A stretch of 64,000 nucleotides of DNA from Maridesulfovibrio sp. Its GTDB lineage: Bacteria > Desulfobacterota > Desulfovibrionia > Desulfovibrionales > Desulfovibrionaceae. Positions within the stretch are counted from its first letter, which is position 1. Every line of letters starts with the position of its first letter. Positions 37,690-44,872 of the stretch are shown here, piece by piece. Both the position numbers and the translations under genes were made by a program. The stretch is taken from NCBI RefSeq assembly GCF_963678865.1, contig NZ_OY787459.1, positions 214,501 to 278,500 on the forward strand, written 5' to 3'. A model generated the notes under the pieces. It worked only from the letters and a program-made list of their open reading frames with translations, ran no database searches and was not told where the DNA came from.

Positions 37690-38733
37690 TCAATCAACCA
37701 TATCCCAAAATAAGGGAGTGTCGGGCTTGAATATCTTTACGATATCAGCACCGACTTTGATCTGCCAGTCCATTTCGACGGCTTCTTCCTGTTTGGCTAA
37801 GGTAATAGTGCTGCCATTGGTGGAAAAACCGTAAAATCTGGCACCATATATTGAAGTAAACCCTTCGAGTTTGTCCAGAGCATTAAGCTCGTCAAATACC
37901 TGGGTTACATATCCTATTGAAGTGGGGGCATTGAAAATACCTGCAGCAGCGCCTGCTTTTTCCTTTGCACGGGCCGGATGGGGGGCGGAGTCAGTGCCGA
38001 GAAAAAACCTTTCATCACCGGAAACAGCTGCTTTGCGCACGGCCTCGCGGTCTTCAAATGTTTTGGCTACAGGCAGGCAGTACATGTATGGATTCATGCC
38101 GCCTTTGAAAAGATCATTGCGGGTCAGCAGCAGGTGGTGCGGGGTTATGGTGGCAACCATATTTTTATCCTGCTCCAGCACGTAATCAACCCCGTCCTTG
38201 CTGGTCAGGTGTTCGAATACGATTTTGAGTTCGGGAAATCTTTTGCGAACCGGCTCCAGTACCCGCTCGATGAATACAGCTTCCCGGTCAAAAACATCCA
38301 CTTCCGGGTCTACAACTTCACCGTGTACGGAAAGGGGCAAGCCGATTTCCTGCATGGCCTCCAGCACGGGGTAAACCTTTTTGATGTCGGTAACTCCGTT
38401 ATCGGAGTTGGTGGTTGCCCCGGCAGGAAAAAGTTTTACAGCATGAAAAGCCTGAACTGCAAAAGCTGTATGAAGTTCATCCGCGGAAGTGGAATCGGTC
38501 AGGTAGCAGGTCATGAGCGGTTCGAAGTGTGATTCTTCCGGTCTCACTGCAATGATACGCTTGCGGTATTCTTCTGCCTGTTCAGCTGTAGTTATCGGAG
38601 TCACCAGATTGGGCATGATAATGGCCCGACCGTAAATCTTTGCACTGGAAGGGAGTACTGCCGCAAGCATCTCGCCATCACGCAGGTGAAGGTGCCAGTC
38701 ATCAGGTCTTATGATGGTTATTTCAGTGTTCAT
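37690..38733 (-). CDS. pyrC: Dihydroorotase (class II type)
   Basis: 347 residues, matching E. coli-type homodimeric dihydroorotase. The zinc HxH is in DDWHLHLRDG at 12-21. IIMPNLVTPITT, the SVHGEV His ligand near 140, the EHLTSKDGV His near 178 and the catalytic Asp in GTDSAPHP near 250 are all visible. It closes carbamoyl aspartate to dihydroorotate. Its ATG overlaps the stop of the M20 amidohydrolase gene by four bases, an unusual coupling that places it at the end of the TRAP transporter operon. Confidence 0.95.
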   Translation of the reverse strand: MNTEITIIRPDDWHLHLRDGEMLAAVLPSSAKIYGRAIIMPNLVTPITTAEQAEEYRKRIIAVRPEESHFEPLMTCYLTDSTSADELHTAFAVQAFHAVKLFPAGATTNSDNGVTDIKKVYPVLEAMQEIGLPLSVHGEVVDPEVDVFDREAVFIERVLEPVRKRFPELKIVFEHLTSKDGVDYVLEQDKNMVATITPHHLLLTRNDLFKGGMNPYMYCLPVAKTFEDREAVRKAAVSGDERFFLGTDSAPHPARAKEKAGAAAGIFNAPTSIGYVTQVFDELNALDKLEGFTSIYGARFYGFSTNGSTITLAKQEEAVEMDWQIKVGADIVKIFKPDTPLFWDMVD

Positions 38734-40061
38734 GAGCTGAACTCCGTAATTGTGCGGTGCAGTACAGAAAGGCCCCGGATAAAATCATCCATATCCATTT
38801 CTTCTTCCGGGTTGTGGGAGCCGTTGCGGTTGCGTACGAAAATCATGCCTGTAGAAACACCCGCGTTGGCGAAGAGCGAGGCATCGTGTCCTGCTCCACT
38901 TGGAATTGCTTCTACAGGTAAGCCTTCCGCAATGCAAGCATTGTTTATACGATCCACAATTTCCTGATCAATAACAGCAGGCGGAGTCTTAACCGGTTTG
39001 TCAAATTCAAAATGTACCCTGCGTTCATGGGTGATGGTGGCGCACTCCGAGTGGAGCAGGGCCTCAATGGCCGCAAGGGTATGTTCGTATTGGCTGCGGG
39101 CTTCGAAACTGAAAGTCACTTCACCGGGAATGCGCGACATGGCATGATGCTGCGGATCGGTACATAAAATGCCGCAGGTTGCTACAAGATCTCCACCATG
39201 CTGAAGGATGGTGGTCCAGTGGTCATCAATACGGGTGATCAGTTCCGCGGTAGCGAAGACCGCGTCTTTGCGCAACCAGCGGGGAACAGCTCCGGAATGT
39301 CCGGCCTCACCTATGCATTTGATCCTGCGGTGGCGGATATTGCCCCTGATTCCGGTCACAGCAGCAACCGGGAGGTTACGGGCGATCATTACCGGCCCCT
39401 GTTCTATATGCAGTTCGAAAAATGCTTTGATCTTTGAGGTGTCAATGAGCATTTCTCCTTTGGCAATGCGCTCTATATCCGCTCCGCAGGCAGCCATGTG
39501 TTCTTTGAGCGGACGGCTGTCATCGCGCTGAAGGAGTTCCTGTTCGGACTCTTCCAGTTTGCCGAGCAGGGCTTTGGAGCCGAGGTAACAGGCTCCGAAC
39601 CATGCACTTTCTTCTCCCCGCAGGGCAATGACTTTTACCGGAGTCTCAGGAGTCTTTCCGCTTCGCTTGATTTCCGTAAGGCAAAGCAGTCCGGCGATAA
39701 CACCGGCGGCTCCATCGTAGTTTCCACCCTGAGGTACAGAATCAAGGTGTGATCCGATGAGGATGTATTCTGCGTCAGAGGGAATTTTCTCCAACTCAAT
39801 GACAAGGTTTGCAGCATTGTCGCGGTGGGTGAGCAATCCTTCTTTTTGAGCGAATTTTTCAATCATCTCAAAGGCTCGTGTTTCCGCTTCGCCGTACGAA
39901 GGACGGGATACTCCTTCTACATCGCGTGAGAGTTCTTTCAGATCGTCAAAGAGCTGTACAGCATCGGCGGTAAGATGCTCCAGAGATGCCGGAGTCTGGG
40001 GTACCGGGTGCGGACTTGTGCTGCCTGTTCCGCCTATATTACTGGTCATAGCATTCATCAT
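38730..40061 (-). CDS. M20-family amidohydrolase, N-carbamoyl-amino-acid hydrolase / allantoate amidohydrolase type
   Basis: 443 residues. Metal-site segments of the hydantoinase/carbamoylase branch are present in order: GSHLDSVPQGGNYDGAAG (His and bridging Asp), ALRGEESAWFG (Glu-Glu), ELHIEQGPVM (His), GEAGHSGAVP, and the late SGAGHDASLFA (His). Enzymes of this branch cut ureido groups from N-carbamoyl amino acids, ureidopropionate or allantoate. The precise substrate cannot be read from sequence. The start has AGGAAG upstream. It is 15 bases after dctM and overlaps pyrC, so uptake by the TRAP system followed by cleavage of a ureido compound is a reasonable inference. Confidence 0.87.
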   Translation of the reverse strand: MMNAMTSNIGGTGSTSPHPVPQTPASLEHLTADAVQLFDDLKELSRDVEGVSRPSYGEAETRAFEMIEKFAQKEGLLTHRDNAANLVIELEKIPSDAEYILIGSHLDSVPQGGNYDGAAGVIAGLLCLTEIKRSGKTPETPVKVIALRGEESAWFGACYLGSKALLGKLEESEQELLQRDDSRPLKEHMAACGADIERIAKGEMLIDTSKIKAFFELHIEQGPVMIARNLPVAAVTGIRGNIRHRRIKCIGEAGHSGAVPRWLRKDAVFATAELITRIDDHWTTILQHGGDLVATCGILCTDPQHHAMSRIPGEVTFSFEARSQYEHTLAAIEALLHSECATITHERRVHFEFDKPVKTPPAVIDQEIVDRINNACIAEGLPVEAIPSGAGHDASLFANAGVSTGMIFVRNRNGSHNPEEEMDMDDFIRGLSVLHRTITEFSS

Positions 40062-40076
40062 TCTAGACTTCCTTTT

Positions 40077-41354
40077 TTAGGGAGCAATGAGGCTGGGCAG
40101 GAATGTTGCCAGACCGGGGACATAGGTGACCAGAATGAGGACCAGAATATTGATGAACAGGAACGGCCAGACTCCATTGATGATGGACATAACCGGCTTT
40201 TCAAGTGTGGAGGAGGCTACGAAAATGTCCAGCCCGAAGGGCGGGGTGATCATGCCGATGCAGATGTTAAGGCAAACTATCTGACCGAAGTGGATTGGAT
40301 CAACACCCATGGAAAGTGCTACCGGATAAAGAGGCGGCACGAGAATCAACAGAGCCGAGTTAGGATCAATGAACATTCCTGCAAGGAAAAATGCAATATT
40401 GACAATCATCAGAAAAGTGATCGGTCCTGCATCAATTGCAGTTAAAAAGTTTGTGATAAGTACAGGAACCTGAGCAAGGGTTACAAAGTAGGAAAGAACG
40501 CTGCCCATAGCCAGCAGGATGAAAATGATGGTGGTGGAAATAGCAGCCTGTTCGGTGATTTTGATCAATCTGGAGAATGACAGGTTCTTGTATATGAAAG
40601 CTTCGATAATAATCGCGTAAACTACAGATATCGCGGCCGCTTCTGTAGGGGTGAACAGTCCGGAGTAGATACCGCCGAGAATAATGACCGGAAGTCCCAG
40701 TGCCCACGCAGCTGATTTGAATACGGTGAAAAAAGGCTCGCTGGCTTTTTTCCCGCGACCGACGCCTTTGCGCAGGGATTCAAAGATTACCAGACCGCCA
40801 AAAGCCAGTCCGAGTGTTATTCCGACTCCCAGACCTCCGATGAACAGCCCGGTGATGGATGTCCCGGTCATCCAGCCATAGATGATCAGGGTTATACTGG
40901 GCGGGATGAGCAGGGCGGTTTCAGCGCTTGAAACAATCAGGCCGAGGCTGAATTTTTCGCTGAATCCGGTTTTACGCAGTTCCGGATACATAAGCTTGCC
41001 CATGGCAGCCACTGTTGCCGGGGCAGAGCCGGAAACGGAACCGAAGGCCATGGAACCGCAAATTGTAGTGTGGCCGATGCCGCCGAGACGGTGACCGGTG
41101 AAAAATTTGATCAAGTCGGTGAGGCGTTTGGCAATCTGGCCGGAAGCCATAAGTTCTGCGGCAAAAATGAAAAAGGGGATTGCCAGCAGGGTGGAAAAGT
41201 TGATGCCGCCTACAAGCTTCTGGATCAGAACCGGATCCGGAATACGGGGAAACAAGAAAGTTTTGGTGAGGAATGCCGGTATACCAAGTACCAGAAGCAT
41301 TTCAAAACCACAGACGAGCATTAAAAGGGCGATGAGTATAATTACGGGAGTCAT
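40077..41354 (-). CDS. dctM: TRAP transporter large permease subunit (DctM family)
   Basis: 425 residues with about 12 hydrophobic helices. It is the ion-coupled membrane subunit of a TRAP transporter. Typical motifs are PFFIFAAELMASGQIAKRL near 60-80, GGIGHTTICGSMAFGSVSGSAPATVAA near 95-120 and the FIDPNSALLILVPPLYP segment late in the protein. It belongs to a dctP-dctQ-dctM set on the minus strand and is followed at once by the M20 amidohydrolase gene. Confidence 0.95.
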   Translation of the reverse strand: MTPVIILIALLMLVCGFEMLLVLGIPAFLTKTFLFPRIPDPVLIQKLVGGINFSTLLAIPFFIFAAELMASGQIAKRLTDLIKFFTGHRLGGIGHTTICGSMAFGSVSGSAPATVAAMGKLMYPELRKTGFSEKFSLGLIVSSAETALLIPPSITLIIYGWMTGTSITGLFIGGLGVGITLGLAFGGLVIFESLRKGVGRGKKASEPFFTVFKSAAWALGLPVIILGGIYSGLFTPTEAAAISVVYAIIIEAFIYKNLSFSRLIKITEQAAISTTIIFILLAMGSVLSYFVTLAQVPVLITNFLTAIDAGPITFLMIVNIAFFLAGMFIDPNSALLILVPPLYPVALSMGVDPIHFGQIVCLNICIGMITPPFGLDIFVASSTLEKPVMSIINGVWPFLFINILVLILVTYVPGLATFLPSLIAP

Positions 41355-41468
41355 GTCAGCTACCTGTCTTTACTGCTGTTGCACGTATTAAAATCATGAA
41401 GATGAATTTAATGAATAAAATTAATGTGAATTTCTAAAATAATTTGGTTTTATTTGAATGACTGCACA

Positions 41469-41987
41469 CTACTTTGTAATAGTGGCGATGGGCCGTGTGT
41501 GGCGGTCATTGATGTTTAAAAGTTCGAGCAGGTAGCGAAGCGCCAGCAGTCCGAAACCGATGGTGGGCGCTATGTAGAGCCAGTACATGGGTAGTCCGAG
41601 AGTCGGGCTGAGCTGTCCGGTGCGCATTACGAATTTAACAAGGGCGACACCAAGCCAGACCAGATAGCAGCTGAAAACAGTCCCGGTAAGGTTGATCAGA
41701 ATGCTGACCGCCTTGCGGGGCAATTCGGGCATTTTTTCGAAAAGCGTGGTTACTGCCACTTGACGGCCCCTTTCAAGGGCAAGGCCGAGGGCGATAAAAA
41801 CGGCCCAGACCATGAGCAGTCTGGTGGCTTCATCAATCCATGCGAAGGTACTGGAGTATTGGGGCATTGTTTCCCTGACAAGAACATTAAAGGTATACAG
41901 GCCGACCATGATCAGGTTGATGGAAATGATCAGCACCCTTTCTATTATACGTATCCCTCCAAGCAGGGATCCCAGTAATTTACGCAT
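41469..41987 (-). CDS. dctQ: TRAP transporter small permease subunit (DctQ family)
   Basis: 172 residues with four membrane helices. DEATRLLMVWAVFIALGLALE is the DctQ signature region (conserved acidic residue, then the hydrophobic W.V..G segment). An AGGAG site precedes the ATG. It pairs with the large subunit 114 bases downstream and with the binding protein upstream. Confidence 0.92.
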   Translation of the reverse strand: MRKLLGSLLGGIRIIERVLIISINLIMVGLYTFNVLVRETMPQYSSTFAWIDEATRLLMVWAVFIALGLALERGRQVAVTTLFEKMPELPRKAVSILINLTGTVFSCYLVWLGVALVKFVMRTGQLSPTLGLPMYWLYIAPTIGFGLLALRYLLELLNINDRHTRPIATITK

Positions 41988-42082
41988 TTGGAACTCCTGA
42001 TGTAACTTCCTGAAAATAAAATTATGTTCATTCTCAGGTAAAATTTACACCAAATGATTATCTCGTGAGTGGAATTACTAAA

Positions 42083-42110
42083 AGGCAGGAGAGGCTGACC
42101 TCTCCTGCCT
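42083..42110 (-). terminator. Intra-operon hairpin between dctP and dctQ
   Basis: AGGCAGGAGAGG and CCTCTCCTGCCT form a perfect 12-bp stem with a four-base loop, followed on the minus strand by TTTAGTAATT. It lies 15 bases after the dctP stop. A leaky terminator or 3' mRNA stabiliser here would keep binding protein levels above permease levels. Confidence 0.7.
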
Positions 42111-42125
42111 TGAATGAACTTATAA

Positions 42126-43145
42126 CTATTTTACAATACGTGCGTATTCTTCTTCGTAAAGCTTGATAAGCTTTTCGCCTTCAGCACCAGCGCGCTCAAG
42201 GTAGGCTTCTTTGGTTTTGGGGTACATGAGTTCACGCATGGCAGCGCGGTCTGCAGGCTGCAGGGGGGAAACATTAACACCTGCTTTCTTGATGACTTCA
42301 AGAGCGTCCTGCTGAGCCTGCTCTTTGTGGGCTTCTACTCCGGGCATTACTTCCATGAAAGCATCAACGATGATCTTCTGGTAATTTTCAGGAAGGGATT
42401 CCCAGTAAGTGGGGTTGAAGAGAACATAGTCTTCCATGGCGCCGTGTTCGGAAGTAACGAGGTATTTCTGTACTTCGTAGAACTTCATGCGCTGGATGGT
42501 ATCGAGGGGGTTTTCCTCGCCGTCAACAACGCCGTTCTGCAGGGCGGTGTAAAGTTCGCCGAAAGGCAGGGCGATTGCGGAAGCACCTATAGCTGCAAAC
42601 TGTTCGATAAGGATTTTTGAGTCCATTACGCGGAAGGACTGTCCTTTGTAGTCTGCAATGGAATTGATAGGCTTGTTGGAGGTAAAGTTCTTACGACCGT
42701 TGGGCCATGTTGCGATTGCTTTGAATCCTCTGGAATCAAAGGATTTGAGCAGGGCTTTACCGAATTTTCCCTGACGCAGTTCCTGTGCTTTTGCGCGGTC
42801 GACAGGAAGCAGGAAAGGGATGTCCATGATGGAAACAGCAGGGTTGAATCCGCCGAGAAAAGCAGCTGGAGAAATAGTACCTTCGATGGTTCCGAACTGA
42901 ACACCTTCGTTCATCTGGCGCTGGTTGCCGAGCTGGGAAGAAGGGAAAATTTTAAATTCCACTTCGCCGTTTGTGCGTTCTTTAACGAGTTTGGCGACTT
43001 TTTCCAGTCCCTTATGACGGGGCTGGAGAGGTGATTCAAGGTGACCGATGCGAGCTTCATATTTGGCGGCATTGGCGGCAATTACTCCACCCATGACCAT
43101 GCATAAAGCCAGAACTATTGTAACAATTCGTCCGAAAAATTTCAT
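42126..43145 (-). CDS. dctP: TRAP transporter periplasmic substrate-binding protein (DctP family)
   Basis: 339 residues with a Sec signal peptide (MKFFGRIVTIVLALCMVMGG, cleavage likely after ANA near 27). The mature protein has the DctP pattern: EVEFKIFPSSQLGN, the FRVMDSKI segment carrying the conserved Arg that binds carboxylates, and ALPFGELYTALQNGVVDGEENP. The ligand is therefore expected to be a carboxylate. It is the first gene of the minus-strand operon, with AGGAGG upstream, and is divergent from an XRE regulator. Confidence 0.95.
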   Translation of the reverse strand: MKFFGRIVTIVLALCMVMGGVIAANAAKYEARIGHLESPLQPRHKGLEKVAKLVKERTNGEVEFKIFPSSQLGNQRQMNEGVQFGTIEGTISPAAFLGGFNPAVSIMDIPFLLPVDRAKAQELRQGKFGKALLKSFDSRGFKAIATWPNGRKNFTSNKPINSIADYKGQSFRVMDSKILIEQFAAIGASAIALPFGELYTALQNGVVDGEENPLDTIQRMKFYEVQKYLVTSEHGAMEDYVLFNPTYWESLPENYQKIIVDAFMEVMPGVEAHKEQAQQDALEVIKKAGVNVSPLQPADRAAMRELMYPKTKEAYLERAGAEGEKLIKLYEEEYARIVK

Positions 43146-43475
43146 TGAGGAAGCCTCCTGAAAGTGTGTAAGTGAAACTGCCTGACAGTATCACATGATC
43201 AAGTTTTACCGGAACCGTGCAGTCCGGCATTTTTTCCGATCGACAATCGAGTTTGATTGCAAATTTAACAGCCTGCAGGATTAATTCAAAGGAAATTCGT
43301 TTCTGCGTGCAGTTATGATTTGGAAATTTAACTTTGGGTCAAAAAATAGATTATTGTCAAGTGAAATCTCATTTTTGACACAATTCAAATAAATGTTCAC
43401 AAAAATGAGATTTTGAGTCATAATTGATAACAATTATGGAAATTAAAAGTTTTAAGCTCTTACGGAGACCGGCGA
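43146..43475. promoter_or_regulatory. Divergent control region between dctP and the XRE regulator, with a 14-bp operator-like inverted repeat
   Basis: AAATCTCATTTTTG (43364-43377) is repeated exactly in inverse orientation at 43400-43413, with 22 bases between, so the arm centres are 36 bases apart. TTGACA (43375-43380) overlaps the left arm. A second short palindrome, ATAATTG/CAATTAT, is at 43420-43437, just before the regulator gene. This layout suggests binding by the adjacent HTH protein and control of itself and of the TRAP operon. The left half (43146-43330) shows nothing else distinctive. Confidence 0.6.
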
Positions 43476-44360
43476 ATGAGTGAACTCAGTCCTAAAGAAA
43501 TAGGTCAGCGCCTGAAGGCTTTCAGGCTGGGAAGTAAATACAGCACCGAAGAGATTGCGAGCAAGATCGGGATATCAAGGGCTGCTTTATACAGATATGA
43601 AAAAGGTGATCCCCCTAAATTGGAAGCTCTGGAATCCATTGCTGAGTTGTTCGGGGTTTCCCTGCCCTCATTAATGGGGGTTGGGGTGGAGTACATATCT
43701 TCTGCCATCAGTTTTTTCGAGCGCATGCGTCAGAATGAGGCTGAATCCGAGCAGTTGTCGGTTATGTTCGGGCTGGTTTCGTATTTGCTGACTACGGATG
43801 AATTTGACGAATACCTTGAAATATCCATTAAAGAAGGTTTGCCAGAAGAATTGCAGAATGATCCTGATACGCTGCAGCACATATCTGATGTTTTAGCTGT
43901 TTTGAAAGAGCGAAAAAAGGGATACAAACAGCGCAGACCAAGTATGGTCAACCTTGCCTCGGCGACGACTCTTGAGCAATTTCTGCGGAGTGGTTTTGTG
44001 GGGACATTCGATTTGCCCGATAGGGTGTTGCAGGAACGGCGTGAGGTTGCCCGGCGCGAGGTTGAAAACGTAATTAAGCTGTTGGAAGAGCAACCCATCG
44101 GTGTGCAGATCGGTCTGCTCGTTGATTCTGTTCCGAGCACTCATTTTCAGATTTTCCGCCAATCTGAACGATCCACTCTTTGCCTGAGTCCCTATAAATT
44201 GTCGCATTTTCCCAATGTACGGCTTGGCGTGGGCATGCTAACATCTGCCCCCGAAGCACTTGAGTTGCATCAGCAAATGATTACCGAGCTCTGGGGGCCA
44301 GCCCTCAAGGGGGGGCGGGCTGCTGATTATCTGCGTAAAATGATGGAAGATTGTAAATAA
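43476..44360 (+). CDS. XRE-family transcriptional regulator with a large C-terminal domain
   Basis: 294 residues. Residues 6-68 form a Cro/C1-type helix-turn-helix (IGQRLKAFRLGSKYSTEEIA, SRAALYRYEKGDPPKLEALE). The remaining 220 residues contain no cupin signature that I can see, unlike many XRE regulators near transporters. The last third (SERSTLCLSPYKLSHFPNVR) might bind a ligand. It is divergent from the TRAP operon and faces a 14-bp inverted repeat, so it probably regulates that operon and itself. The MIF-like gene follows by 14 bases and is likely cotranscribed. Confidence 0.85.
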   Translation: MSELSPKEIGQRLKAFRLGSKYSTEEIASKIGISRAALYRYEKGDPPKLEALESIAELFGVSLPSLMGVGVEYISSAISFFERMRQNEAESEQLSVMFGLVSYLLTTDEFDEYLEISIKEGLPEELQNDPDTLQHISDVLAVLKERKKGYKQRRPSMVNLASATTLEQFLRSGFVGTFDLPDRVLQERREVARREVENVIKLLEEQPIGVQIGLLVDSVPSTHFQIFRQSERSTLCLSPYKLSHFPNVRLGVGMLTSAPEALELHQQMITELWGPALKGGRAADYLRKMMEDCK

Positions 44361-44374
44361 TCCGGGAGAAGTTT

Positions 44375-44713
44375 ATGCCTTACGTGAGAGTAGAAACAAA
44401 CGTTGAAATTTCGGATGATGATTTTGTGGCAGACCTTTCAAAATTGACTGCCGGCAATGTCGGCAAGCCTGAAGGGTTCGTCATGGTTGCTGTGCATGAC
44501 GGATTGAAGATGGGGTTCGGCGGCAAGACAGATCCATGTGCTTTGCTCAGCTTTAAGAGTCTTGGCCTGCAGCCGGAGCAGTGTAAGGACCTTTCCGCTA
44601 CCCTGTGTAAATTTATGGAGGATAAAGCCGGAATTTCAGCAGATCGGATTTATATTGAGTTTGCCGATCATGAAAGGATGATGTTCGGCTGGAATGGCGG
44701 TACTTTTGGTTAA
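44375..44713 (+). CDS. MIF / tautomerase-superfamily protein
   Basis: 112 residues. Met is followed by Pro, the N-terminal catalytic base of tautomerases after Met removal (MPYVRVETN). The internal segment DRIYIEFADHERMMFGWNGG and the NGGTFG end follow the pattern of macrophage migration inhibitory factor (IYI.F.D....GWNG.TF). GGKTDPCALLSFKSLG matches the central strand region. A keto-enol tautomerase activity is likely, with unknown substrate. It is cotranscribed with the XRE regulator, so the substrate may relate to the TRAP ligand. Confidence 0.85.
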   Translation: MPYVRVETNVEISDDDFVADLSKLTAGNVGKPEGFVMVAVHDGLKMGFGGKTDPCALLSFKSLGLQPEQCKDLSATLCKFMEDKAGISADRIYIEFADHERMMFGWNGGTFG

Positions 44714-44783
44714 TTGCAAGGCGTACTGACTTGTTTGCGGGTAAACAGGATCAGAGGTTTAAGTAAATTTTTTGTCTACAGCG

Positions 44784-44872
44784 GCGAAGCCTTATCAAGA
44801 GGTTTTGAAAAAATGGGGTCTGGGGAAGGAAAGCTTTTGCAAAAGTTTTCCTTCCCCAGCCGCCGGAGGCAT
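44784..44872 (-). repeat. Dispersed palindromic repeat, A-type core, inverted, at the U32 gene 3' end
   Basis: Reading left to right: CGAAGCCTTATCAAGAGG, a TTTTGAAAAAATGGGGTC spacer, then TGGGGAAGGAAAGC/TTTTGC hairpin closed by CCTTCCCCA and GCCGCCGGAGGCAT. It is the reverse complement of the copy at 13160-13250 with few changes. Confidence 0.8.
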
